Part shown: piece by piece, positions 17,437-26,876 of the stretch
Layout of the letters: each line of letters starts with the position of its first letter
How positions within the stretch are numbered: the stretch's first letter is position 1
Source of the DNA: Maribrevibacterium harenarium
GTDB lineage: Bacteria > Pseudomonadota > Gammaproteobacteria > Pseudomonadales > Marinomonadaceae
Direction: 5' to 3'
DNA: 64,000 nucleotides
Assembly: GCF_006385675.1 (NCBI RefSeq)
Contig: NZ_VFRR01000004.1
Span: 1-64,000 of the forward strand
Program-made: the position numbers and the translations under genes
Notes under the pieces: model-generated
What the model was told of the DNA's origin: nothing
Database searches by the model: none
The model's input: the letters and a program-made list of their open reading frames with translations, nothing else

Positions 17437-18057
17437 ATGGGTATCGAAGCCAGCTTAACGTTTTTTATTGCAATCTTTATCTTTAGCATTACGCCTGGAC
17501 CGGGCACCTTCGCCGTACTGGCGAAAAGCTTGTCCCAAGGGGTAATGCGAACTCTGCCATTTTCTATTGGTATGGCTTGTGGAGACATTGTTTACTTGGT
17601 TTTAGCCTGCTTTGGTTTATCGGCTATTGCGCTTCAGTTCGAGGAGGTATTCTTAGCCATTCGTTATGCTGGTGCGGCTTATCTGATTTATTTGGGTTAC
17701 AAAATGTGGGTAGCTCCGGTAAACATGGCAGATCAGGGCAATGCGCCTAAGGTAAAAGGGGAAGGCATCGCGGCGGCGGTCCAAGGCTTTATGATTTCCT
17801 CTTCTAACCCCAAAGTGGTGTTATTTTACATCGCCTTCTTGCCCACCTTTATGGACGTAACTGCCTTGCAAGGTTATGACGTTGTCTATGCTTCTTTTAT
17901 CGCATTCAGTGCTTTGGTATTGGGACTTACCTTGGTGTCGCTAGGGGCAGCCCAAGCGGGCAAGATGATGAAATCTGAACGTGCCCTAAAGCGTATGAAT
18001 CGTGGTGCTGGTGGTATTATGCTTGGCGCTGGCGCTTATCTAGCCCTAAGTAAATAG
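17437..18057 (+). CDS. LysE/RhtB family amino-acid exporter
   Basis: A 206-residue inner-membrane protein with six helices. The family signature ITPGPGTFAVLAKSLSQG sits near residues 16-33 and SSNPKVVLFYIAFLP near 123-137. Members export amino acids such as threonine, homoserine or lysine. The ATG at 17437 has the AAAGGA ribosome site inside the end of the TetR gene; an upstream in-frame TTG at 17416 is less likely. Substrate unknown; probably controlled by the TetR protein just upstream. Confidence 0.88.
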   Translation: MGIEASLTFFIAIFIFSITPGPGTFAVLAKSLSQGVMRTLPFSIGMACGDIVYLVLACFGLSAIALQFEEVFLAIRYAGAAYLIYLGYKMWVAPVNMADQGNAPKVKGEGIAAAVQGFMISSSNPKVVLFYIAFLPTFMDVTALQGYDVVYASFIAFSALVLGLTLVSLGAAQAGKMMKSERALKRMNRGAGGIMLGAGAYLALSK

Positions 18058-18164
18058 CCCAAATTCGTACTTTATTGCTTATGTTGTAATTCATAAAAGT
18101 GTCACTACATAGTCTCTATTAGATTGTATTGCCGTTACATTTTTTGAATACAAGAGATGCAGAT

Positions 18165-20606
18165 ATGAGCAGTGAAGAGCGCTACGAAGACATCCATGAC
18201 GAGGATGCAAAAGCAGAGCAAGACGACGAACAGGTTGTGATCAGTGATCCGGGAGCGCTAGCGCTGCCGGATGACGTGCTACCTGATACCCTCTATATAT
18301 TACCCGTTTCAAGTAGACCATTTTTTCCCGCCCAAGTGCAGCCAGTGATGGTGGATGCTGACCCGTGGGAAGACACCTTAGAGCGAATCGCGGAACAGCC
18401 GCAAGCTGCGGTGGGCCTTGTATATGCTGAGCGCCATGGCAAGGGCGCACCCTTGGTCGAGAATTTCAAATCTGTTGGTTGTGTGGCCCGTATCCATAAA
18501 GCCGAGAAACATAACGATAAAATCACTTTTTTAGCTCAAGGTCTAAAACGAGTTGAAGTGATCGAATGGTTGAGTGATAAAGCCCCTTATCTTGCTCGGG
18601 TGCGTTACATCACTGATTTGAAAGTAAAAGATGATGAATCCAAGGCTTACTCCATCGCCATCTTGGATGCCATCAAAGAGCTGATTCGTCTCAATCCACT
18701 CTTTAGTGAAGATTTGCGCCAGTACCTAGGGCGCTTCTCCTTCAACGAACCTGGTTTACTGGCAGATTTTGCCGCTTCGATTACCTCCGCTGAACCCGAC
18801 GAGTTATACGAAATTCTGGCGGAGCTGAGTATCCAGCCCCGTATGGCAGCGAGCTTGATGTTACTGCGCAAAGAGCTGGAAATCGCCCATTTACAGAATG
18901 AAATCAGCGCAGAAGTAAACACCAAGTTAAGTAAGAATCAGCGTGAGTTTTTCCTCAAAGAGCAGCTCAAAGTCATTCAAAAAGAGCTGGGTATTTCTAA
19001 AGATGATCGCACTACCGATGTAGAGACGTTCGAGCAGCGTTTAGAAGGTAAAACGGTGCCTGATGCCGCCATGGGTAAAATTCGGGAAGAACTGCACAAA
19101 CTGAGTATTCTGGAAACTGGTTCACCGGAATATGGTGTGACCCGAAACTATCTAGACTGGGCGACGAGTTTGCCGTGGGGAGTTCATTCGGAGGACAATC
19201 TCGATATCAAACAAGCTCGGGATGTTCTGGAAGCGCATCACGCTGGTTTAGATGATGTCAAAGATCGTATTTTGGAATTTCTCGCCCTTGGAGCGCACCG
19301 GCAAGAGATGGGGGGCTCCATCTTGTTATTAGTGGGGCCACCTGGGGTCGGGAAGACGTCCATTGGTAAATCCATCGCAGATTCATTAAACCGCAAATTT
19401 TACCGGTTTAGTTTGGGTGGTATGCGTGATGAATCCGAAATCAAGGGCCATCGACGCACCTATATTGGCGCTTTGCCGGGTAAGTTTGTACAAGCGCTAA
19501 AAGAAGTGGAGGTCGAGAACCCAGTCATCATGTTGGATGAAATCGACAAAATCGGCTCATCTTTCCAAGGTGATCCGGCTTCAGCCTTACTTGAGGCCTT
19601 GGATCCGGAGCAGAATAGCGAGTTCCTTGATCACTATTTGGATATGCGTTTGGACCTTTCGAAAGCGTTATTTATTTGTACTGCTAACCAGCTTGATACC
19701 ATCCCAAGTCCGTTGCTTGATCGTATGGATGTGATTCGTTTGTCGGGTTACATCGCCGAGGAAAAACTGGCCATTGCCAAACAGCACTTATGGCCAAAGC
19801 TACTTAAGAAAAATAAGTTGTTGAAGAAACAGCTTAATATTACCGACGCGGCGTTAAAACTCATTATTGAAAACTACGCCCGGGAAGCAGGGGTGCGTGG
19901 ATTAGACAAGCTACTGCAGAAGATTTTGCGTAAATCGGTAGTGCAACTCATGACCGGAGAAAAGGAAAGTATCAACGTTGGTGTTAAGGATGTTGAAGCC
20001 TTTCTAGGCTTGCCTTATTTCCGACCAGAAAAATCGATCCGCGGTATTGGTGTTGTTACAGGCTTGGCTTGGACATCCATGGGAGGAGCGACTCTTCCTG
20101 TCGAGGCCAATAAGGTACATGAATTGTCTCGTGGCTTAAAACTCACCGGTAAGCTAGGTGAGGTGATGAAAGAGTCGGCGGAAATTGCTTACTCCTATGT
20201 GTTGTCTCACACTAAGAGCTATCAACAAAACGCCGAATTCTTTGATAAATGTTTGGTTCACTTGCATGTACCGGAAGGGGCAACGCCGAAAGATGGGCCA
20301 AGTGCCGGTGTTACCATGGCCACTGCGTTAATGTCTCTCGCCAAAGGCGAGGCGATTCGCCGTCCATTGGCCATGACGGGGGAGTTAACTCTGACTGGGC
20401 AAGTGCTTGCAGTCGGGGGGATTCGAGAAAAAATCATTGCGGCTAAGCGTAGCAAGATCACCGAAGTGATCTTACCTGAAGCCAACCGCCGAGATTATGA
20501 GGAGTTACCAGATACCGTAAAAGAAGGGATGATAGTCCATTTTGCTGAGCGCTATGCGGACGTGGAAAAAGTGGTATTTGCAGGGAGTGGCAACGGAATT
20601 CACTAA
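18165..20606 (+). CDS. lon: ATP-dependent protease Lon, AsrA-like second subfamily
   Basis: An 813-residue LonA-type protease. The N-terminal substrate domain (to about 300) contains YILPVSSRPFFPAQVQPV, which matches the second Lon found in pseudomonads (AsrA in P. aeruginosa) better than canonical Lon. The AAA+ module has Walker A GPPGVGKTS near 393 and Walker B VIMLDEID; the protease domain has the catalytic Ser in DGPSAGVTM and the Lys in IREKIIAA. It should degrade damaged and regulatory proteins in the cytosol. ATG 18165 is chosen; an in-frame TTG lies 12 codons upstream. There is no clpX neighbour, unlike canonical lon loci. A strong terminator follows. Confidence 0.93.
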   Translation: MSSEERYEDIHDEDAKAEQDDEQVVISDPGALALPDDVLPDTLYILPVSSRPFFPAQVQPVMVDADPWEDTLERIAEQPQAAVGLVYAERHGKGAPLVENFKSVGCVARIHKAEKHNDKITFLAQGLKRVEVIEWLSDKAPYLARVRYITDLKVKDDESKAYSIAILDAIKELIRLNPLFSEDLRQYLGRFSFNEPGLLADFAASITSAEPDELYEILAELSIQPRMAASLMLLRKELEIAHLQNEISAEVNTKLSKNQREFFLKEQLKVIQKELGISKDDRTTDVETFEQRLEGKTVPDAAMGKIREELHKLSILETGSPEYGVTRNYLDWATSLPWGVHSEDNLDIKQARDVLEAHHAGLDDVKDRILEFLALGAHRQEMGGSILLLVGPPGVGKTSIGKSIADSLNRKFYRFSLGGMRDESEIKGHRRTYIGALPGKFVQALKEVEVENPVIMLDEIDKIGSSFQGDPASALLEALDPEQNSEFLDHYLDMRLDLSKALFICTANQLDTIPSPLLDRMDVIRLSGYIAEEKLAIAKQHLWPKLLKKNKLLKKQLNITDAALKLIIENYAREAGVRGLDKLLQKILRKSVVQLMTGEKESINVGVKDVEAFLGLPYFRPEKSIRGIGVVTGLAWTSMGGATLPVEANKVHELSRGLKLTGKLGEVMKESAEIAYSYVLSHTKSYQQNAEFFDKCLVHLHVPEGATPKDGPSAGVTMATALMSLAKGEAIRRPLAMTGELTLTGQVLAVGGIREKIIAAKRSKITEVILPEANRRDYEELPDTVKEGMIVHFAERYADVEKVVFAGSGNGIH

Positions 20607-20654
20607 TATCTTCACATATTCTTCGTTCTCCCCCTTGGGGATACATGCGACAAT

Positions 20655-20680
20655 AGCCGGATTCAATCTCCGGCTTTTTC
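20655..20680 (+). terminator. Intrinsic terminator after lon
   Basis: AGCCGGA and TCCGGCT form a 7-bp stem followed by TTTTC. It separates lon from the MATE pump gene. Confidence 0.85.
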
Positions 20681-20702
20681 GTTTCTAACAGGTCAACTTA
20701 TT

Positions 20703-22058
20703 TTGACAGACGGCGCACCACAACAGGCGAAATTCACCCAAGGCTCCACCTTTAAACATGTGACGGTCATGTCTTTCACTGGGGCATTGGGCTTGATGGC
20801 GATGTTCTTGGTTGATCTAGTGGATATGCTGTTTCTTTCTATGCTGGATGAAAAAGAAGCCGTTGCTGCCGTCGGCTTTGCCAGCACTTTAATGTTTTTT
20901 ACTGTGTCATTGAGTATCGCTGTATCTATAGCGGCAACGGCCTTGGTGTCGCGGGCGATTGGTGCTGGAGATATGGCGCTGGCTAAACGTCGAGCGACCC
21001 ATGTGCTGGCATTTGGGGTGCTCTTTTCCTTGGCTCTCGTTTGGTTAATTTGGCCGCGTATTCCCCAGCTCCTGTATTTTATCGGCGCGAACTTTCGCAC
21101 GCTGGATTTGGCGACGGACTATCTGCAAATTCTCGTATTAGGTATGCCGGCCGTCATGATAGGTATGATTGGTTCAGGCATTATGCGAGCTCTTGGAGAT
21201 GCGCGACGAGCTATGTATGCCACCTTACTTGGTGGCGTTGTTAATGCGGTATTAGACCCGATTTTGATCTTCGCTTTGGACCTCGGTGTGGAAGGTGCTG
21301 CGTTGGCCTCCTTAGCCGCTCGTTTCTCGATGGTAGCGGTAAGTTATTATGGGGTTGTACATATTCACAAAATGTTAGGTGAATTTGAGTTGATGGATTT
21401 TCTCAAAGATGTGCGCCCGATTGCCGTCATTGCCGTACCGGCGATGTTAACGAATCTCTCATCACCACTCGCGAATGCCATTGTGATGGCTCACGGGGCT
21501 GATTTTGGAGATGATGCCGTGGCTGCTATTGCAATTATAGGACGGGTCATCCCTGTCGTGTTTGGAGGGTTGTTCGCTTTGTCGGGGGCGGTAGGGCCGA
21601 TACTGGGACAGAACTATGGCGCCCGTCTCTTTGACCGCATGTATAAAACCTTGTCTAGCGCCGTTATCTATTCGGCTATTTACTGCATATTACTGTGTAC
21701 TGGTTTATATCTGTCCCAAGAGTTTTTGATACGTACTTTTAGTGCCACCGAAGCTACCGCAGAGATGATCCGGTTCTTCGCTACTTTTGTATCCTTCAGC
21801 TTTTTCTTCCAGAGTTTGCTGTTTATCGCCATTGCCGCGTTTAATAACCTGGGCAAGCCCCTAAACAGTACTTTGCTCAATTTTGGGCGAGCGACGTTGG
21901 GAACTTGGCCCTTGATTACCATTTTCGGCTATATCATGGGCGCAGATGGCGTCTTGTTTGGCCAAGCGGTGGGCTCAGTCATTTTTGGTCTGATCGGTTT
22001 TCGGATGGCACGCCGCTTCATTAGAGAACTGGAAGTGAAGTCGCTAGCAAATGGTTAG
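20703..22058 (+). CDS. MATE family multidrug/Na+ antiporter
   Basis: A 451-residue protein with twelve transmembrane helices in two homologous halves, as in NorM/DinF-type MATE exporters. Conserved features include MFLVDLVDMLFLSMLD near 33-48, GSGIMRALGDARRAMYATLLGGVVNAVLDPILIF split across the fifth and sixth helices, and LSGAVGPILGQNYGA near 290. It probably exports cationic compounds using Na+ or H+. Start is TTG at 20703 with AGGT nine bases ahead; an ATG is lacking nearby. It converges with tlyA, overlapping by four bases. Confidence 0.88.
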   Translation: MTDGAPQQAKFTQGSTFKHVTVMSFTGALGLMAMFLVDLVDMLFLSMLDEKEAVAAVGFASTLMFFTVSLSIAVSIAATALVSRAIGAGDMALAKRRATHVLAFGVLFSLALVWLIWPRIPQLLYFIGANFRTLDLATDYLQILVLGMPAVMIGMIGSGIMRALGDARRAMYATLLGGVVNAVLDPILIFALDLGVEGAALASLAARFSMVAVSYYGVVHIHKMLGEFELMDFLKDVRPIAVIAVPAMLTNLSSPLANAIVMAHGADFGDDAVAAIAIIGRVIPVVFGGLFALSGAVGPILGQNYGARLFDRMYKTLSSAVIYSAIYCILLCTGLYLSQEFLIRTFSATEATAEMIRFFATFVSFSFFFQSLLFIAIAAFNNLGKPLNSTLLNFGRATLGTWPLITIFGYIMGADGVLFGQAVGSVIFGLIGFRMARRFIRELEVKSLANG

Positions 22059-22813
22059 TGCTTTTGCGCGATCAATAGGTATTCTTGATTACCGTCCCCT
22101 CCAGTGATTTGACTCGCGTTATAGGCAATGATGGTGAGTCCTAACTCACTCACAAAGTCTTTCATTTCTTGTTCTAGCGCTTTTATTTTGAAGGTGTCCT
22201 TAACGATCCCGCCTTTGCCTATGGCCTCTTTGCCAAGCTCGAATTGAGGTTTCACTAAGGTGATAAGGTAAGCGCCGCTCGCCATCAAAGCGGGAAGCTG
22301 TGGTAGTATTTTCGTCTGAGAAATAAAGGACACATCCATCACCACGGCGTCAAAACCGTACTCTGGCATATGCTCGCCAAGATCTTCAGCAGTGAGTGTG
22401 CGAGCATTCATCCCTTCAAAACAGACTACTCGGCTGTCCTCGCGCAGTTGCTCCGCTAACTGATTGTGTCCTACTTCAATACCGACAACCTTTCGAGCGC
22501 CGTACTGCAGTGCGCAATCGGTAAAACCACCGGTGGATTGACCGACATCGAGAATAATTTTGCCGGTGAAGTCGATGCCAGACTGCTCAAGCGCCCCAGC
22601 TAACTTCAATGCACCACGAGAGACATATTTGTCTTCATTGGTGAAAGCTACCGTTAACTCGGTATCTGTGGGTATTTTTAAGCTGGGCTTGCTCGCCACC
22701 TGCCACTTACCTGATTCTAAATAAGAAACCTTACCCTGTTTGATCAAGGCTTGTGCTTGAGCGCGGGACTTAACAATACCGCGCTCGGTTAACATCAGGT
22801 CGATTCGGTTCAT
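22055..22813 (-). CDS. tlyA: TlyA family rRNA 2'-O-methyltransferase
   Basis: A 252-residue protein. An S4 RNA-binding domain occupies residues 1-60 (RIDLMLTERGIVKSRAQA, then ALIKQGKV); an FtsJ/RrmJ-like methyltransferase follows (about 62-250) with SAM motif LDVGQSTGGFTDCALQYGA, DVSFIS and LVKPQFE. In mycobacteria TlyA methylates cytidine 2'-hydroxyls of 16S and 23S rRNA; the shorter proteobacterial members act on 23S only in known cases. The older name haemolysin is misleading. Monocistronic. Confidence 0.9.
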   Translation of the reverse strand: MNRIDLMLTERGIVKSRAQAQALIKQGKVSYLESGKWQVASKPSLKIPTDTELTVAFTNEDKYVSRGALKLAGALEQSGIDFTGKIILDVGQSTGGFTDCALQYGARKVVGIEVGHNQLAEQLREDSRVVCFEGMNARTLTAEDLGEHMPEYGFDAVVMDVSFISQTKILPQLPALMASGAYLITLVKPQFELGKEAIGKGGIVKDTFKIKALEQEMKDFVSELGLTIIAYNASQITGGDGNQEYLLIAQKH

Positions 22814-22966
22814 AGGTATCTCTCGGATTAAGTCGGCTGTATGGTAACAAAACGCACTTGTTGATAGAACTGCCTAGGATCGACATGGAAGCAAGGATAT
22901 TGCTGGATAGCCCATCGGGGGGCGGTTAGAATAGGACAACGTTAAAACGACTAGGATTGTTTACCG

Positions 22967-24136
22967 ATGAAGATTGCCGTTGCTGGAACCGGTTATGTGG
23001 GGATTTCAAACGCACTATTGCTTGCGAAGCACAATCAAGTTATTGCCTTGGATGTGATTCCTGAAAAAGTAGCAATGCTTAACCAAGGTAAGTCACCAAT
23101 ACAGGATAGCGAAGTTGAGCGTTATCTTGCTGAAGAAACGCTCAATTTTAAGGCTACGCTAGATCCAGAAGAGGCCTTTATCGGGGCGGACTATATTATT
23201 ATTGCGACGCCAACTGATTACGATCCGCAAACAAATTATTTTAATACTCTGCATGTGGAAAGTGTGATTCAGCAGGTGATGCAGATTAGCCCCGATGCGG
23301 TGATGGTCATCAAATCGACTATCCCGGTGGGCTTCACCGCCCAAGCTCGGGAAACCTATGGTACTCAAAATCTCATTTTTTCTCCGGAGTTCCTAAGAGA
23401 AGGTAAAGCGCTGTACGACAATCTTTATCCTTCCCGGGTTATCGTCGGAGAGCGTTCGGAGCGAGCAAAAATATTTGCGGAACTCTTAGTTCAAGGTGCT
23501 GAAAAAGAAAATGTTCCTGTGCTTTTTACGGATTCCACTGAAGCGGAAGCGATCAAGTTATTTGCCAATACCTATCTTGCCATGCGAGTTGCCTACTTTA
23601 ATGAATTGGATACCTACGCGGAAACCCATGGTCTAGATTCCCGTCAAATAATCGAAGGGGTTGGTCTTGATCCACGTATCGGTAGCCACTATAACAACCC
23701 TTCATTCGGATATGGTGGCTACTGCTTACCGAAAGATACGAAGCAGCTGTTAGCCAACTATGAGCAAGTGCCAAACAACTTAATCCGCGCCATTGTCGAT
23801 GCTAACGTGACCAGAAAAGACTTTATTGCCAATGCGATTCTTAAACGAAATCCTAAGGTGGTAGGAATTTATCGTCTGGTTATGAAGTCTGGTTCTGATA
23901 ACTTCCGTGCTTCAGCCATCCAAGGAGTAATGAAGCGCTTGAAAGCCAAAGGAGTTGAAGTAATTGTCTACGAGCCGGTGTTGGAAGAAGAAACATTCTT
24001 CAATTCTCGCGTTATTAAAGACCTTGAAGCGTTTAAACAAGAGTCAGATGTGATTGTTGCGAACCGCATAGTGCCAGATGTTGAAGATGTATTAGATAAA
24101 GTTTATACCCGAGATTTGTTTGGTAGGGATTCGTAG
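22967..24136 (+). CDS. ugd: UDP-glucose 6-dehydrogenase
   Basis: A 389-residue NAD-dependent enzyme that oxidises UDP-glucose to UDP-glucuronate. The nucleotide motif GTGYVG is at residues 7-12, the STIPVGFT segment near 118, [15 protein letters not shown] near 138, and the catalytic Cys253 sits in [12 protein letters not shown]. The short length and sequence match the E. coli/Vibrio Ugd type. The product can feed capsule, O-antigen or aminoarabinose synthesis; the neighbouring LPS-core genes suggest an envelope role. A terminator follows. Confidence 0.95.
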   Translation: MKIAVAGTGYVGISNALLLAKHNQVIALDVIPEKVAMLNQGKSPIQDSEVERYLAEETLNFKATLDPEEAFIGADYIIIATPTDYDPQTNYFNTLHVESVIQQVMQISPDAVMVIKSTIPVGFTAQARETYGTQNLIFSPEFLREGKALYDNLYPSRVIVGERSERAKIFAELLVQGAEKENVPVLFTDSTEAEAIKLFANTYLAMRVAYFNELDTYAETHGLDSRQIIEGVGLDPRIGSHYNNPSFGYGGYCLPKDTKQLLANYEQVPNNLIRAIVDANVTRKDFIANAILKRNPKVVGIYRLVMKSGSDNFRASAIQGVMKRLKAKGVEVIVYEPVLEEETFFNSRVIKDLEAFKQESDVIVANRIVPDVEDVLDKVYTRDLFGRDS

Positions 24137-24160
24137 AGAAGGTAACACTTCTCTATTTTT
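24134..24160. terminator. Terminator between ugd and the LPS glycosyltransferases
   Basis: TAGAGAAG and CTTCTCTA form an 8-bp stem followed by TTTTT, just overlapping the ugd stop codon. It can serve ugd directly. Confidence 0.85.
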
Positions 24161-24167
24161 AGAGAAA

Positions 24168-25199
24168 TCAATTTTTCCGAGTAATATTATATATCTCTAA
24201 ATATTTTTGAGCACAGTATTGTGGTGAGAATTCAAATAAATGCTTTTTAGCGTTTGAAACTAATTCTTGCTGTAGTTTTGTATCTGAATCCAGTTTTATG
24301 ATAGCTTCTGTGAGGGCTTGTGGATCATTTGATGGAATTGATATGCCTGTAGTACCATTAATTATATCTGGAATGCCGCCGGCATCAGAAGCAATAATGG
24401 GTACTCCGGCATCTATTACATCGAGTAGTGTAGATCCAAGCCCTTCGTTTCTAGATGGAAAAATGAAGTAATCAAATGCATTTATGTAGTCGCCAATATT
24501 ATCTTTAAAGCCAAGCCAACTGATATTGTTTAATTGTTGGCTAAGCTTCATCAACTCCGTCTGATCTCTTCCTTCTCCTAGGCATAAGAAGTGTAAGTGT
24601 GGGTGAGTTTTCTCTAACTTATGGGCTGATTCTATGATTAGCTTCTGTCCTTTGTGTCTATCAACTAATGCGCCAATATGGCCAACTAGTTTCTTGTTTT
24701 TGAATTGCATTCTTATTAGTTTGCTGGAATCGTCGTCATAAGCTAAATCACCTTTAGTGCTAAAGATAAGATCTGCATCCCCCCACCCTTTTTCATTGAT
24801 GATTTCTTTTATTAATCGCGATATAGCAATTCTACGTGATGCATTCGAGTAGGTTAGCTTGTTAAGCAATTTTTTCTTTATTGGTGTATCGACTCTTCTA
24901 GTAAGAATGTAGGGTGTTTTTTTTAAGAGATGCTGTAAAAATGCCCAATGAACAGCTTTTGCTTCATGAGCGTGAATGATGTCAGTTTTTTTGACAGAAA
25001 AGTGCCCACATAATTGATGGTTTGCGTCGATAAATTTTAAGTTTTGAACCTTCGAGAGATGATCTCTAAGTGGAGAATCTTTTCTACATACTAATTGTTG
25101 TGAAATGTCTTTATTTTTGCTTAGCTCGGTAATTAAAATGGCTGTTTGACGTTCTCCGCCACGAAATCCTTTTGCTAAATTTACATGTGTGATATGCAT
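24168..25199 (-). CDS. Glycosyltransferase family 4, LPS core type
   Basis: A 343-residue GT-B glycosyltransferase. N-terminal HVNLAKGFRGGERQTA is a Rossmann glycine loop, HAHEAKAVHW lies near residue 75, and the C-terminal nucleotide-sugar domain has GHIGALVDRHKGQ and FPSRNEGLGSTLLDVIDAG, with Asp in place of the second Glu of the usual EX7E pair. It should add a sugar to the LPS core on the cytosolic face. The ATG at 25199 is preferred over an upstream start because the family begins at this motif. It is the last of three AT-rich genes unlike their neighbours in base composition. Confidence 0.82.
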   Translation of the reverse strand: MHITHVNLAKGFRGGERQTAILITELSKNKDISQQLVCRKDSPLRDHLSKVQNLKFIDANHQLCGHFSVKKTDIIHAHEAKAVHWAFLQHLLKKTPYILTRRVDTPIKKKLLNKLTYSNASRRIAISRLIKEIINEKGWGDADLIFSTKGDLAYDDDSSKLIRMQFKNKKLVGHIGALVDRHKGQKLIIESAHKLEKTHPHLHFLCLGEGRDQTELMKLSQQLNNISWLGFKDNIGDYINAFDYFIFPSRNEGLGSTLLDVIDAGVPIIASDAGGIPDIINGTTGISIPSNDPQALTEAIIKLDSDTKLQQELVSNAKKHLFEFSPQYCAQKYLEIYNITRKN

Positions 25200-25203
25200 T
25201 TTT

Positions 25204-25986
25204 TTACCAAATATTTTTGAAGTCATCTTGTTGAGTGACGGAAGGATCACGTTGATATTCGAGTAACTTTGCGTACTTTAGGTAACTGTTTACTGCCGAG
25301 CTAAGTGAAACAGTAAAGCCATCCACTCCACCTAAGAAGCCGCGTTTTATAATGTATTTTCTTAAAAATGCATTCAGACCATGAAGAAAAGGGGATAGAG
25401 AGTGGGCTCTTTTACCTTTGTGGTACATTATCTTTGCAGCTCGAGAACTAAAGTTGCGCCCAGGTTTAGCAAAAAGCTCGCCAATGTTTCTAAACGAATA
25501 ATGGATGATGTCACTATTAAGTGCTTTGATGTTATTGGCCTTTACAGAAGCATGTTGCTTTACATCGGAAAACCGAGCAGAGTTTATATTGTATAGCCTA
25601 ACGCAGCGATCAGGATACCAGCCGCAGTGTTTAATCCAGCGTTGCCCAATCATGTTTCTGCGTCGGAAAGAAAAGGCATCGTATTCTGTTTCGGAGAGTT
25701 TAAGTTTCAGAATAGTCTCTGCCATTTCATCAGTAACGCGCTCATCAGCGTCAATACTAAGTACCCACACATTACTAACATGGGCTAAAGCAACATTTTT
25801 TTGTATCCCATCTCCTAGGTAAGGTTGATGGATTACTTTGGCGCCGAGGGATGTTGCAATTTCAACTGTTTTGTCACTAGAACCTGAATCTACTACGATT
25901 ATTTCATCACACACTTGCTTAAGGCTTTTGATGCACCCGCTAATGTTGTGCTCTTCATTTAATGTAATAATGTTTCCTGAAATCAT
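25204..25986 (-). CDS. Glycosyltransferase family 2, WaaE/LgtF-like
   Basis: A 260-residue GT-A glycosyltransferase. It opens with SGNIITLNEEHNISGCIKSL, followed by DEIIVVDSGSSDKTVEIA and the metal-binding SIDADERVTDEM, then RRRNMIGQRWIKHCGWYPD, the signature of WaaE/LgtF (KdtX-type) enzymes that add glucose to heptose I of the inner core. The specificity is inferred by resemblance. Its start overlaps the preceding GT9 stop (TAATG) and it ends four bases before the next gene's start, so the three form one operon. Codon use is AT-rich. Confidence 0.85.
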   Translation of the reverse strand: MISGNIITLNEEHNISGCIKSLKQVCDEIIVVDSGSSDKTVEIATSLGAKVIHQPYLGDGIQKNVALAHVSNVWVLSIDADERVTDEMAETILKLKLSETEYDAFSFRRRNMIGQRWIKHCGWYPDRCVRLYNINSARFSDVKQHASVKANNIKALNSDIIHYSFRNIGELFAKPGRNFSSRAAKIMYHKGKRAHSLSPFLHGLNAFLRKYIIKRGFLGGVDGFTVSLSSAVNSYLKYAKLLEYQRDPSVTQQDDFKNIW

Positions 25987-26876
25987 TAATTATCTTCCAA
26001 TATTGAGATTGCAGAAAGGATAACATTTTCCACAGAAATTTCTTGTATACTTTCATTATTTTTTGGGTAAATTGCCACGGCATTCTTTCTGCTTAAAAAC
26101 CATTCTGGTTTCTTTTTATCATAAATGATTACCATGTTTTTTTGTAGGCACTGAGCTATGTGTGATGGGCCGCAATCATTGGAAATTACTAAGTCGCTTT
26201 TGTTTATTATTGCTGATATGTCAGATAAGTTTTTGTTAGAGTGGATTATAAAGTTAGGGTGTAATGCCTTAATTATTTCATCCATTTCCTTCTTTTCGTC
26301 TGGACCTAGTATCCAGTGAAATTGAAAAAACTTTTTGTTTAGTGTGTTTTCTAATCTCTTGCAGAAATTTATGAAATTTATTACACCCCATTTTTTGAAA
26401 TCTCCACCTCCAGCTCCCGGTAAAATAGAAACGTTAAAAGTATCGTTTTGAAAATCTAGGTTACTAAGCCTAGCTAACTCAATATAGGGTAGCTTCAATA
26501 GATCTAATGGTGATATATTTACTGTTTCTGCAATAGGTAAGACGTGCCACAAAGCACGATAGATTGAGGTGTCTACATCTTTTGGTACTGACATCAATTC
26601 ACTTGAAGTTAAAAAAGCTAGCAATTTTGCTTCAAGCCTTTTTGTAGGTCTCAGATTTAAGATATGAGAGTGAAAATCTAAACCTTTAAGTTCCGTTAAA
26701 AAGCTGGTTTTTTCTACTGTCTCTTCTACCCAAGGCAGTTGCTCATAGATGTAGCCGACTTTATGTTTGGTATATACTTTACATTTTCCTGATATTAGGC
26801 TAGCTGCATATGTCGCAGGTATACAGGTCATTTGTGCGCCAAAAAATGGGCGGCTACGTAATAGTACGATACTCAC
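25986..26876 (-). CDS. Glycosyltransferase family 9 (heptosyltransferase-like)
   Basis: A 296-residue GT9 protein, weakly related to WaaF/WaaC. Recognisable parts are VLLRSRPFFGAQM at the N-terminus, SILPGAGGGDFKKWG in the middle and SDLVISNDCGPSHIAQ (the ADP-sugar binding site). The frame is open to 26939, but GTG at 26876 is the likely start: it overlaps the waaF stop as GTGA and has GGGG upstream. It begins the low-GC trio, so the composition changes exactly at the waaF stop. Donor sugar unknown. Confidence 0.75.
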   Translation of the reverse strand: MSIVLLRSRPFFGAQMTCIPATYAASLISGKCKVYTKHKVGYIYEQLPWVEETVEKTSFLTELKGLDFHSHILNLRPTKRLEAKLLAFLTSSELMSVPKDVDTSIYRALWHVLPIAETVNISPLDLLKLPYIELARLSNLDFQNDTFNVSILPGAGGGDFKKWGVINFINFCKRLENTLNKKFFQFHWILGPDEKKEMDEIIKALHPNFIIHSNKNLSDISAIINKSDLVISNDCGPSHIAQCLQKNMVIIYDKKKPEWFLSRKNAVAIYPKNNESIQEISVENVILSAISILEDN

